Assembly (NCBI GenBank): GCA_017554145.1
Contig: JAFZIZ010000018.1
Coordinates: 1 to 64,000 of the forward strand
DNA length: 64,000 nucleotides
Reading direction: 5' to 3'
Origin: Prevotella sp.
GTDB lineage: Bacteria > Bacteroidota > Bacteroidia > Bacteroidales > Bacteroidaceae
This document shows positions 23,442 to 31,033 of this stretch, piece after piece. Position 1 is the stretch's first letter. Every line of letters begins with the position of its first letter. The position numbers were made by a program, and so were the translations under genes. The notes under the pieces are model-generated. The model searched no databases. It was given only the letters and a program-made list of their open reading frames with translations, and was not told the origin of the DNA.

Positions 23442-24350
23442 ATGGAACAGACAACTATTACACAAACGCAAGCACAGGGAAAGGAGTGTTATTCCATTTC
23501 CATTGATCAGACTGACTATTATTTCTTGTATAGTGCTGCTGTTGGCAATATGCCGAAGATTATTCAGGTGACAATAGACGGCGTGGATATTCCCATTCAC
23601 TATGAGTTAAGTGACGTTGTTAATGATGCAACGGGTTACGCTCTTGGTTTGGAAGAAAACCGCCTCTCTGGTGTCTTAGTCTGCATCGGAAAGTCTATCA
23701 ATACGAAAGACTTTCACGAAAAGACTTCTGTCATTATCAAAAGCATCAATAACGCTATTGAGCAGGCTATTGATCATGGCAGCTTTAACCATGAATGGGA
23801 AAAGCCTACGGATGCAGAGGTAGGAACTATGTCGGTGGAGATTGCAAGTCACTTCTACCGTATCAATCTTGGTGCAAGAACCAGTAGCACGTCTCGTTAT
23901 GCAGGTAAGCCGAATAACCGACGTTATCCGCATACTTGTGTCATTACTCATGTTGACAACAACGACCCGATGGCTGATGATCCCATCGAAGACGACCCGA
24001 TGGAAGATGACCCAATGGCAGACGATCCAATGGCTGATGATTCTGGTGACAATGGCAATAGTGGCGAAGGTGGAAGTGACGACGAAAGCGGACGTGTTGT
24101 TACAGTATATGATGGAATTTGCCGTAGTGAGGCAAAGCACACCACGAATGCAACAGGTAAAGTGATAGTCTCAACTCGTCGTGTTTCCATTCCTCTGACT
24201 ATTGACGATTGGGAGAAACGTGAGTACCAACCAGTCGCAGGTGACAGAATCAAGGTCTGCAAAGGTAGCGTAGCCGTTGAATGGGGGCAGATATTGGACT
24301 TCATGCCTGGCACTATGGGTACGACCATCTTGTTTGAGTTTGTAGCGTAA
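23442..24350 (+). CDS. Duplicated-domain protein with acidic repeats and a connector-like C-terminus
   Basis: 302 residues in three parts: about residues 1-150 paralogous to the 23000 protein; about 165-215 an acidic linker with repeated DDPMA/E units and then a Gly/Ser-rich stretch; about 220-302 a compact beta domain starting VYDGICRSEAKH and containing TRRVSIPLTID, GDRIKVC and GQILDF. The last part resembles phage head-tail stopper/head-closure domains in its strand pattern, and the next gene resembles a tail-completion protein. This is a weak structural argument. It starts one base after the previous gene stops. Confidence 0.6.
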   Translation: MEQTTITQTQAQGKECYSISIDQTDYYFLYSAAVGNMPKIIQVTIDGVDIPIHYELSDVVNDATGYALGLEENRLSGVLVCIGKSINTKDFHEKTSVIIKSINNAIEQAIDHGSFNHEWEKPTDAEVGTMSVEIASHFYRINLGARTSSTSRYAGKPNNRRYPHTCVITHVDNNDPMADDPIEDDPMEDDPMADDPMADDSGDNGNSGEGGSDDESGRVVTVYDGICRSEAKHTTNATGKVIVSTRRVSIPLTIDDWEKREYQPVAGDRIKVCKGSVAVEWGQILDFMPGTMGTTILFEFVA

Positions 24351-24355
24351 GTGTC

Positions 24356-24898
24356 ATGGCAAGGAATAGGGCAGTCATAACTAAAGCGGTTGAGGACTAC
24401 AAGAACCGTGTTATCATACCGATAATGGAGGCACGTTTGAAGTCATGGTGCAGCCAGATTCTTGACGCTTCTATATTGGCACGTCAACGGAATCCGAAAG
24501 CGCATAACTTCACAGGAAACCTTCTTAACTCAATTGTCGTTTGTCTCTACAAGAACCGTGAGCCAGTAATGGCTTGGTTTGCATCGGACAGAGTGCCGGA
24601 AGCCATTGTGCCAAAGATGAAGAAAAGGCAGCGTAAGCGTGTTTTCTTCAGTCGCGATTACGATGGTCAGGAAAGCGCATATCTGCCAACGGTAGAAACA
24701 AACGGTGGTTGGGGTCGTGATGATGCTCAGAACTTCTTTGAAACCTATGTGCCGAAAGGTAACAACCTCTTTGACGTTGTGATTGCCTATCCTGTTGAAT
24801 ATGCTGATTGGGTAGAAGCGCAAAGGGCTACAACTGGCATCCTCAATGCCTATCAGTATGTGGAACGTACAGGTGTGAGATTTATGAGACTTAAATAG
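24356..24898 (+). CDS. HK97-gp10-like tail completion protein (probable)
   Basis: 180 residues. A basic N-terminal helix (KAVEDYKNRVIIPIMEARLK) is followed by FTGNLLNSIV and, late, VVIAYPVEYADWVEAQRATT. The order of helix, G-N-L-x-x-S-I and A-x-P-V-x-Y-A-x-x-V-E resembles HK97 gp10 or related tail-completion/terminator proteins, where the last motif is usually A-x-Y-A-x-x-V-E. In phages this caps the tail tube for joining to the head. Preceded by the connector-like protein, five bases apart. Confidence 0.6.
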   Translation: MARNRAVITKAVEDYKNRVIIPIMEARLKSWCSQILDASILARQRNPKAHNFTGNLLNSIVVCLYKNREPVMAWFASDRVPEAIVPKMKKRQRKRVFFSRDYDGQESAYLPTVETNGGWGRDDAQNFFETYVPKGNNLFDVVIAYPVEYADWVEAQRATTGILNAYQYVERTGVRFMRLK

Positions 24899-24906
24899 AA
24901 AAGGAC

Positions 24907-25131
24907 ATGAATAAAGAAGAAAAAACCTTATTGGCATCCCTCAAAAAGATTAGGGATAATCAGGATGGAACTGAGGACTGGATGGTAGAGACACCATTTG
25001 AAGTTATCAACTATGGTTTCATCAAGACTCTCGAACGCAAGGTAAAAGGACTGGAGTTTGAATCTGTGAAAGTTGTCAATGGCAAACTCTCACTCTATTT
25101 TATAAGAAAGGGTTGGACTTATGCTCATTAA
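24907..25131 (+). CDS. Small hypothetical element protein
   Basis: 74 residues with a helical charged start and a strand-rich end (VVNGKLSLYFIRKGWTYAH). Overlaps the next gene by 11 bases, so translation is probably coupled. No family recognised. Confidence 0.6.
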   Translation: MNKEEKTLLASLKKIRDNQDGTEDWMVETPFEVINYGFIKTLERKVKGLEFESVKVVNGKLSLYFIRKGWTYAH

Positions 25132-25582
25132 GCGATTAAGAAATGCAAACAATGGTGATGGTAGTTTCAGTTTCCGTCTCAAGTACACACCCGGCTCTGA
25201 CTTGAAAAAGCCATTGCAGAAGTGGTTGAGAATGGAACTGGAACACGGCTGTTACTGCCTACACTCTGAAGAAGAGTTTCGTGACTATATGCGCGAGAAT
25301 ATCTTTGGCTATCTGCCAGATTGGTTTGCCCGTGAAGTTACGGAATGGGCTTTTATGGTTGCATACAGAGAGGGCTATGTTTGCCGTAGTCAGCATGATC
25401 AGAACGCGCAAGTTCCGATGTTCTATATACCACGTAGTTTACTTGACCTCAAATGTGGGCCACATCTGAAAGTCAGTGACCAATACGCAAAAGACTTCGA
25501 TATGATTCCTGGTGTATCGGCTGACTTCGAGGAACAAAAACCAATCACAAAACTTGAAGACAAAAAGAACATTGAATTATGA
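25121..25582 (+). CDS. Hypothetical element protein
   Basis: 153 residues, mixed fold, rich in Trp, Tyr and Phe (DWFAREVTEWAFMVAYREGY). The first codons overlap the previous gene and the last four bases (ATGA) overlap the next. This is where a tail-terminator or tube gene would sit in a phage, but nothing specific is visible. Confidence 0.6.
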   Translation: MLIKRLRNANNGDGSFSFRLKYTPGSDLKKPLQKWLRMELEHGCYCLHSEEEFRDYMRENIFGYLPDWFAREVTEWAFMVAYREGYVCRSQHDQNAQVPMFYIPRSLLDLKCGPHLKVSDQYAKDFDMIPGVSADFEEQKPITKLEDKKNIEL

Positions 25583-26094
25583 TAGAAGAAAAAGAAGAGG
25601 TGCAAAAAGCACAGACAGAAGAAGTCGATGGTCTCACATATACCATCGTGAAGATACCACGTACCAATAAAGTATATAAGGTGCGGACTCTCACCAATAA
25701 CCAACTCGAAGACATTGCCAGACTCCTTTTCAGGGATGGTGAGCAGAAGACAACAGAAGAAACAATTCTCAAAGATACTAAGATTTCGGCAAAGGCTGCA
25801 GCAATCTATCTCACTCCTGATTATTGGAAACGTAAGTTGACGTATTGGTTTCGATGGAGGTGGTTCTACTACATCCGGCAGTATGACAACGCTCAGTTGC
25901 AACCAGTCATTTCGGCTGGCTTTGGCTCAACACCGTATATCGACTTTCTTAAAACGATGTCATTGCTTGCTAATCAGAAAGACACGCAAATGCGTATGAC
26001 CGTTAAGGAAGCCGAAAAGATTTTGCAGGAATTGTCTTCAAAGGCCAACACCAAAGATGGTAATGATTCCAAGCAAAACGATAATTCGCAATAG
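25579..26094 (+). CDS. Hypothetical protein, possible tail-assembly chaperone
   Basis: 171 residues. Starts with a strand-rich portion (YTIVKIPRTNKVYKVRTLTN), then helices and a basic aromatic stretch (WKRKLTYWFRWRWFYYIRQY), and an acidic Asn/Asp/Lys tail. Size and position at the end of the tail-type operon fit a tail-assembly chaperone, normally encoded just before the tape measure, but the tape measure lies about 10 kb away across the operator region. Last gene before a terminator. Inference from position only. Confidence 0.45.
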   Translation: MIEEKEEVQKAQTEEVDGLTYTIVKIPRTNKVYKVRTLTNNQLEDIARLLFRDGEQKTTEETILKDTKISAKAAAIYLTPDYWKRKLTYWFRWRWFYYIRQYDNAQLQPVISAGFGSTPYIDFLKTMSLLANQKDTQMRMTVKEAEKILQELSSKANTKDGNDSKQNDNSQ

Positions 26095-26168
26095 AAAGTT
26101 TTTCATTCTTGTTAGTTTGTTATAACTTTGTTTTGAATCCGAATGGATTTAATCTCTGATGTTTGGGG

Positions 26169-26201
26169 ATCGCTTGTCTGTGAAGATAGGCGATTCTTTT
26201 T
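26169..26201 (+). terminator. Terminator of the 20156-26094 operon
   Basis: ATCGC/GCGAT stem (26169-26173 with 26190-26194) around TTGTCT-GTGA-AGATAG, then TCTTTTTG. The inner hairpin is the same as at 20014. Confidence 0.85.
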
Positions 26202-26229
26202 GTTACATTATGAATCGTAAACAATCATA

Positions 26230-26277
26230 AATCATTTTGAAGAATGATTGTCAATCCAAATATTATTTGTACTTTTG
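26230..26277 (+). promoter_or_regulatory. Promoter with an upstream inverted repeat
   Basis: -7 element TACTTTTG at 26270-26277, with AATCATT-n6-AATGATT at 26230-26249 covering the expected -33 region, so a regulator could block it. Confidence 0.55.
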
Positions 26278-26282
26278 CACCT

Positions 26283-26402
26283 GTTAGGCAGCGAAAGCGT
26301 AAGTCCAGTAATGTAAAGTGCAGTGTTGACCTCTCTAACGAGGTGTGGCATCTGAAACCCGCTGATGTCTAATGGCAATAATGGGATTTGTTCAACACTT
26401 AA
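26283..26402 (+). ncRNA. Structured 5' leader or small RNA
   Basis: AGTGTTGA (26322-26329) pairs perfectly with TCAACACT (26392-26399), closing two hairpins: CCTC/GAGG around 26330-26343 and CATC/GATG around 26349-26366. A GCGAAAGC hairpin lies before it near 26291-26298. The shape resembles a three-way junction, sits directly upstream of a 44-codon gene and matches no riboswitch I recognise. Confidence 0.5.
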
Positions 26403-26412
26403 AACTTAAATT

Positions 26413-26547
26413 ATGAGTAAAGCAGAAATAACTCAAAGGATTGAGGAATTGACGAGAGAAAGAAACTCACTTCCACGGCACGGCTTTGAACGTGCAAGAA
26501 TCATGGATAAAATCTCGTCACTTCAAACTGCACTATCATGGGCGTAA
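26413..26547 (+). CDS. 44-residue hypothetical protein
   Basis: Encodes two helices (EITQRIEELTRERN and RARIMDKISSLQTALSW), mildly coiled-coil, similar in style to small phage control proteins. Has its own promoter, structured leader and terminator, which supports expression. No family recognised. Confidence 0.55.
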   Translation: MSKAEITQRIEELTRERNSLPRHGFERARIMDKISSLQTALSWA

Positions 26548-26561
26548 TCATGGTATCTTTT

Positions 26562-26591
26562 AAAGGGGAATCGGTTAGCCGATTCCCCTTT
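26562..26591. terminator. Perfect bidirectional terminator
   Basis: AAAGGGGAATCGG (26562-26574) and CCGATTCCCCTTT (26579-26591) with loop TTAG; serves both convergent genes. Confidence 0.9.
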
Positions 26592-27160
26592 TACACATAT
26601 TCAAACATTAGTCCTTTGACTGGTCTGTTTCGTCGCATATTGTAGTAGAAAGAATTGGGAGGAATCTGTGGGTAGGTTTCAAACAGTTGGGTAACGGAAT
26701 CGAATAACTCTCCAGTGGTAGTACACAGAATCTTCTTTCGATAATTCGGCAACTCCTTACCTTTTCTGCTATTCACAAGAATCTCACTATCTTCAACTTC
26801 GCAAAGCACGAAGTGGAAGCCTCTTGTAGGATTTTTATTCTTGATGCAGTTCGTAATAGTCATGTAGGGAATACCAGTCTTGTCAGAGCAATCTCTTACT
26901 GACTGGAAAATCTGGTCAGTCTCTACACACTTAACAAACTTGTTCCAAGTCTTTTTAGCCTTTGTCTCAGGATTTGTTAGTAGATTGGTGTTGACAGATT
27001 CTTCCTCGTTGATCTCTGCAAGCAGGAAAGTTTCTATCTCACAACCTCTTGAACGGGCAACAGCAGCCATTGTCTTAACTTCATCTTCGCTGAAGCAATA
27101 GATAAGTTCTGTTACTTTCCCGTTCTTGTAGAAACTCGCAAGGAATGTCTTTTCTGTCAT
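26591..27160 (-). CDS. Protein with two tandem NUMOD1-like modules
   Basis: 189 residues. Two repeats near residues 75-120 and 143-189 (CVETDQIFQSVRDCSDKTGI with GFHFVL, and CTTTGELFDSVTQLFETY with GLMFEYV) follow the NUMOD1 pattern of strand, S-V helix and a closing G-x-x-F strand. NUMOD1 is a small DNA-binding module seen in homing endonucleases and mobile elements; no nuclease domain is present. It lies at the distal end of the integration operon, 8 bases from its neighbour. Confidence 0.65.
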   Translation of the reverse strand: MTEKTFLASFYKNGKVTELIYCFSEDEVKTMAAVARSRGCEIETFLLAEINEEESVNTNLLTNPETKAKKTWNKFVKCVETDQIFQSVRDCSDKTGIPYMTITNCIKNKNPTRGFHFVLCEVEDSEILVNSRKGKELPNYRKKILCTTTGELFDSVTQLFETYPQIPPNSFYYNMRRNRPVKGLMFEYV

Positions 27161-27168
27161 AAGGCAAT

Positions 27169-27858
27169 CTATTCTTCAACACCGTATTTAGCCCTTAGTT
27201 GGCGCATTTCACGCTCAAAAGCCTCATTTTTTAACTTCATATCCTTATCGTAGTTACTGCCATGAAGAGCCTCGTATGCTTCTTTAGCATCTGGGTACGC
27301 TTTTTCAACAGCCTTACTAATCAAAGAAGCCATTTCGTCAGGTCTTACTCTCTCACCTACATCTTCATGCAGAACCTCGTTGAAATTTGCGAACAAAGGA
27401 CATTGACTGCATTTGATGGGAAAGTAGAAGTTGATGGCATCGGTCTCTTCCTGTTCTGGCTCTACGGTATTTCTCTGCCTTATCTCGTCGTATCTGAGGA
27501 AAAGGTCAGCACGCTCTTTTGAACCCTTTGGAGCGGCTTTTGCAGAGCGTAGTATTTCCTTTGCCACCTCGTCACCATCAATAAGTTCAACCTCTTCCAG
27601 TTCAACAGGGATGGCACTTTCTTTCACTCTGCTTATTCTGTCAGCAAGGAGTTTCTTGAATTTGGCAGAACCAAACTTCTTGTCTATGATTACCCTTTGT
27701 TGTTTCTCAGGGAGGTTTAACTTCAACTCTTCAGGGAATAACAGCATATAAGCATCAATATCCTTATAGCCGAGTGCAATCAAATCAGCGCAAGCAAGTA
27801 ACGCTGCATCTACATTGAGTTTCTTCAACTCTCTTCTAAATTCAATTGAGTGTTCCAT
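27169..27858 (-). CDS. Hypothetical protein, possible small-terminase-like
   Basis: 229 residues, helical. The first 60 residues (CADLIALGYKDIDAYMLLFP with later GSAKFKKLL) look like a helix-turn-helix start of the sort seen in phage small terminases, followed by coiled coil (GSKERADLFLRYDEIRQRN) and CSQCPLF, a Cys pair. Phage satellites commonly encode their own small terminase to redirect packaging, so such a role would fit, but the similarity is only to the general style of that family. Two bases from the next gene upstream. Confidence 0.45.
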   Translation of the reverse strand: MEHSIEFRRELKKLNVDAALLACADLIALGYKDIDAYMLLFPEELKLNLPEKQQRVIIDKKFGSAKFKKLLADRISRVKESAIPVELEEVELIDGDEVAKEILRSAKAAPKGSKERADLFLRYDEIRQRNTVEPEQEETDAINFYFPIKCSQCPLFANFNEVLHEDVGERVRPDEMASLISKAVEKAYPDAKEAYEALHGSNYDKDMKLKNEAFEREMRQLRAKYGVEE

Positions 27859-27860
27859 AT

Positions 27861-28019
27861 CTATATAAAATTTTCTGTTATCTGATCTTCACAACTTGAA
27901 TTGCCTGTTACCTTTTTATGACCGTGACATGATTTCTCATTCATACAGAATCCTTCCCATATCTCCGTTTTCGCATAGAAGACTTTGCAAGCCATGTAAG
28001 GGCAATCCAGACACTTCAT
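27861..28019 (-). CDS. Cys-rich 52-residue protein
   Basis: Starts MKCLDCPYMACKVFYAK and continues with CMNEKSCHGH and a later Cys. CxxC, C-x5-C, CHGH and spaced Cys/His suggest a small zinc-binding fold. Spacing of 2-3 bases on both sides in the integration operon supports it being a real gene. Similar small Cys-rich proteins in Bacteroidetes elements are uncharacterised. Confidence 0.6.
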   Translation of the reverse strand: MKCLDCPYMACKVFYAKTEIWEGFCMNEKSCHGHKKVTGNSSCEDQITENFI

Positions 28020-28022
28020 CAG

Positions 28023-28316
28023 TTATTTGTTACCTTTTATTCTGTCTATGTCGGCTTGTTTGTAGAAGGGTTTGCGCCCAATCTTTACAGGTATGAGATA
28101 ACCGCTCTTTGACCATCGCCACAGAGTGTTTCTCTTCACATTGAGAATCTTTGCCGTATCATCAGCACCAACTAATTCATTGTCATGCTCATTGTCGGCA
28201 ACAGCTTGCTTCTCTGCCTCTCGCTCGTCGATAATGTGATTGAAAAGTTCTTTGAGGTCATTCAGGCTAACGACCATCAAGACATTCTCTTTTGATTGTA
28301 ATATATCCGTAATCAT
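28023..28316 (-). CDS. Excisionase-like HTH protein
   Basis: 97 residues from ATG 28316; a longer frame to 28370 lacks support. The C-terminal half (DDTAKILNVKRNTLWRWSKS, then GYLIPVKIGRKPFYKQADID) is the helix-turn-helix and wing typical of proteins encoded beside integrases in Bacteroidetes elements. The N-terminal half is a charged helix. Located in the integrase operon, so a recombination directionality factor or operon regulator is likely. Confidence 0.8.
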   Translation of the reverse strand: MITDILQSKENVLMVVSLNDLKELFNHIIDEREAEKQAVADNEHDNELVGADDTAKILNVKRNTLWRWSKSGYLIPVKIGRKPFYKQADIDRIKGNK

Positions 28317-28436
28317 ATTGGATTGGTTTTGATTTTTCCGCGAAATTAGAGATAAATCAAACCCAATCAAAAGAAAAGAGGTGTATGCAAGTTTTCATAC
28401 ACTCACATACACCCCTATACAAGTTTTAGCCCTTTT

Positions 28437-29264
28437 TCAACTGAAAAAGACTATCTTATTAGCCCGGTCAAGGGCATTCAGGTTTTTATCGTTCATGTAG
28501 TTGTGAATGGCAGTCCATGACCCGATTCTTTCAAACTCAGACTCATATTCTTTCTGTGTCGGCAACCTCGTAATATAGTTCTCTTGTAAGGCACGTAGAA
28601 TGACACAACCAACATCTGCACCGCTTCGACCGTCAATAAGCACATGAAGACGTTTCAGGAGCCTTTCCTTATCATCGTATTGGATAATATCAGAGAAAGT
28701 TTGCGATTTTTTATTCTTTGCAACTGTGATAGTTTCTATTTCTGATTCTTCAGAATCGCTTTCATCAAATACAAGGTCGTATGTCTCTGCCAACGACTGC
28801 ACTTCACGTATGAGATAGTCGAACTTGTCACGCAGGCAAACAGCAATCAACCAGACAAACATTTTGATATCCTTACAACTCGTCATGTACTGTTCCCATC
28901 CTCCTATTTTCATCCAGTCTTTCGGGGCTTTAACATTCCAGTCCGATGCACCGAATAGAAGAGGCAAACAATTACACCTTTTGGCAATCTTTCCAAAAAA
29001 CACTTTGAAGATAAGTTTGTTATTGTCGTAGTCACCAGTCAAATGACTCTCTATTTCATTCACAACACTATCTGTGTTGAGGCTCATGCAAAGGTCGTAT
29101 GCAAACTTAACATCGTTCTTATCCAGTTGTTTCGGTCTTTTACGATCCAATGGAGTTTCTTCACCCTTATTGTTGACGATACAGAGATTGCCACAATACT
29201 TTATTGCAAGCATCGTCAACTCAAAAGATGAATCTATCAGCCGTTGTGTATTATCCCATTTCAT
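28437..29264 (-). CDS. Hypothetical protein in the integration operon
   Basis: 275 residues, helical, no membrane segment. Contains LDRKRPKQLDKND and a late FERIGSWTAIHNYMNDKNLN. Proteins of this kind next to integrases in Bacteroides elements are known only as uncharacterised families (possibly DUF6043; not certain). It begins 14 bases after the integrase stop. A helper role in integration or maintenance is a guess. Confidence 0.6.
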   Translation of the reverse strand: MKWDNTQRLIDSSFELTMLAIKYCGNLCIVNNKGEETPLDRKRPKQLDKNDVKFAYDLCMSLNTDSVVNEIESHLTGDYDNNKLIFKVFFGKIAKRCNCLPLLFGASDWNVKAPKDWMKIGGWEQYMTSCKDIKMFVWLIAVCLRDKFDYLIREVQSLAETYDLVFDESDSEESEIETITVAKNKKSQTFSDIIQYDDKERLLKRLHVLIDGRSGADVGCVILRALQENYITRLPTQKEYESEFERIGSWTAIHNYMNDKNLNALDRANKIVFFS

Positions 29265-29278
29265 ACTAAGCCCTCCTA

Positions 29279-30799
29279 TTACAAAAGATTGATTACATTG
29301 AATAGCGTTTCGTCCTCAATATTACGATAACGCTTGAAAGCCTTTGAGCCTTCGACGTGACCGCTCATTTTACCGATAATGTTTGGGTCTGAAACTTTGA
29401 AGTAGGCATTGCCGACAAAAGTACGACGTGCCAAGTGAGAGGATGCAATTTCGTTCAAAGGCTTAAACTCCGGCTCGCCTGTCTTTGGATTCCTTATCTC
29501 GACCTTGCGCGTTATCCCTGCCATACCGAATATGACTTTGATAGCATCGTTGTAACGCTGGCCAGTGATGCAAGGGAACAAACGGCCTTGGGTATCAACT
29601 CCACGATATTTCTCAATCAGTTCCAGTGCTTTCGGATGCAATGGTACGCGGGCTTGGAATGGTGTACTACCCTCGTCTTTGGTCTTATGAGGTGTATAAA
29701 CAAGAATGCCGCCATGAATGTTGTCGTAGTTGAGTTTCAGCAAGTCACCGACACGGCATCCTATCAGACATTGGAACACAAAAATGTCACGTTGTTCAAG
29801 TAATGTCTTTATCGGCATCCTCGCAGGTTTCTTCTCTTCTTTGCTCATGGTTTCCCATTTGGCTTCGAGGTCGGCATCAGCAATGATATTTCTCTCGTCA
29901 ATGGTTATGTAATACGGAGTGCCTACCTTTTCCACTCCAACCTTAACACCCTCAAATGGTCGGTTGGTTGTGTAACCTCTTTCATAGAAATAGGTAAAGA
30001 GCGACTTCAAGCGTGTCCGCATCTTGATAACAGTGTTCTCACCTCTGACTTCAATTTTGCTTCGACCAGGCTTAACGCTATTGGGGTAGGCTTTCAGTAG
30101 TTTGGCAAAGAGTTTCTTATGGTCTTCTGCCAATGTGCTTTCGTTACGCAGGTAGTCGGAAAAGTCTTCTATGTCTTCTCTGGTAACGTGGTTGATGTCG
30201 AAAGAGAAATACTTTCGGTTGCTGTCTGTAGCCCTAACAAATCCCTCATAACGGGAAATGGCACGTAGTAGAACGTGATAGACTCTGGCATGAGATTCTG
30301 CCAAACCTTTCTTCACGATGTACTCTTCAGCCATTTCGTAGAATGTCCGTTCTGTCTTGTTGCATACTTCTGGGTGGTTGAAGTTATCAATGATATTCTT
30401 CAGCCAGTCACCGCAAATCTCTGTCTTAGGTGCTTTCTCGTAAAACTCGATGATAACCTTCATCAAGTTCTCAATTCGCGTCGCCTGTTGCTTATGCCAT
30501 TTGACTTCTGGTGTTTCCACTCTGTGATTACTCACACAAATCACACCTCTATCAAGCAGAAAATAACCTTTGCTTTCCGCTTTCTTCTTGGTGATGGTGA
30601 TCAACTTCGGTGGAACACTAATGTTGAAGTCTTCGGTCTTCTTGCGGTCAATGTACCACTCGAAGAAGTCAGAGGAAATAAACACATCAGTCTTTGCATA
30701 GAGGTTGAAATGCTTACCTTCATGGAATCTGATAAGAACCTCCTGCCTACCAGTTTCTTTTTGGACTTTGGTAGAAAGTCTCAACTCGATTTTTGCCAT
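29279..30799 (-). CDS. int: Integrase (tyrosine recombinase, SAM-like arm domain)
   Basis: 506 residues from ATG 30799. The N-terminal 95 residues form the small Bacteroidetes integrase arm-type domain (KVQKETGRQEVLIRFHEGKH). A SAM-like core-binding domain spans about 130-290. The catalytic domain has Arg in IGCRVGD (about 347), HLARR (His about 453, Arg about 456), GHVEG (about 479) and Tyr in KRYRNIED (about 490). It ends about 1.7 kb from attR and its promoter contains arm-type sites, so it is the integrase that inserted the element in tRNA-Gln. Confidence 0.93.
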   Translation of the reverse strand: MAKIELRLSTKVQKETGRQEVLIRFHEGKHFNLYAKTDVFISSDFFEWYIDRKKTEDFNISVPPKLITITKKKAESKGYFLLDRGVICVSNHRVETPEVKWHKQQATRIENLMKVIIEFYEKAPKTEICGDWLKNIIDNFNHPEVCNKTERTFYEMAEEYIVKKGLAESHARVYHVLLRAISRYEGFVRATDSNRKYFSFDINHVTREDIEDFSDYLRNESTLAEDHKKLFAKLLKAYPNSVKPGRSKIEVRGENTVIKMRTRLKSLFTYFYERGYTTNRPFEGVKVGVEKVGTPYYITIDERNIIADADLEAKWETMSKEEKKPARMPIKTLLEQRDIFVFQCLIGCRVGDLLKLNYDNIHGGILVYTPHKTKDEGSTPFQARVPLHPKALELIEKYRGVDTQGRLFPCITGQRYNDAIKVIFGMAGITRKVEIRNPKTGEPEFKPLNEIASSHLARRTFVGNAYFKVSDPNIIGKMSGHVEGSKAFKRYRNIEDETLFNVINLL

Positions 30800-30826
30800 A
30801 ATGTTTACTTTTATAAGAACGTGCTG

Positions 30827-30883
30827 CAAAGGTACAAAAAACGACGCGAAAAACCTCCAAAAATTCGCGTCTTTTTCGCGTCG
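30827..30883. promoter_or_regulatory. Integrase promoter with three arm-type sites
   Basis: Minus-strand TACCTTTG at 30827-30834. Sites TTTTTCGCGTCG inverted at 30842-30853, ATTCGCGT at 30863-30870 and TTTTTCGCGTCG at 30872-30883 share the motif found at 3321. The site at 30842 lies in the spacer of the promoter, so integrase could repress its own transcription. Confidence 0.6.
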
Positions 30884-31011
30884 AACATCAAATTTAACGA
30901 GTTTTAATCAAATCTAATGCAATAATACGACATTGTGAAACGTTAATAAATAAAGGTGGTTTGGCTCTTTCGGGTGGAACTCGTTCTTTTTCAAAATCAC
31001 AATGGATTAGG

Positions 31012-31024
31012 CGAGTACCCCAAC
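31012..31024. other. attR core, 13-bp direct repeat
   Basis: CGAGTACCCCAAC, matching the last bases of tRNA-Gln at 3254-3266; the rest of the tRNA is absent here, as expected for the distal junction. Confidence 0.88.
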
Positions 31025-31033
31025 TGAAAGAGA

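Larger units (their letters stand above)
3254..31024. mobile_element. Integrated phage-like element in tRNA-Gln (about 27.8 kb)
   Basis: Bounded by a 13-bp repeat of the tRNA 3' end, with shared arm-type sites just inside both boundaries and a 506-residue tyrosine integrase beside the right boundary. Contents: a giant tape-measure protein; a plus-strand operon of tail-connector-like and unknown proteins; XRE repressor; second recombinase with an excisionase-like partner; iteron arrays; structured RNAs; a secreted cargo protein; and an HD-domain protein. No portal, major capsid, large terminase, protease, holin or lysin is recognisable, and no conjugation genes are seen. It could be a tail-encoding satellite, a tail-like-particle island or a shrunken prophage. 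Boundaries are well supported; the class is inference. Confidence 0.85.
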
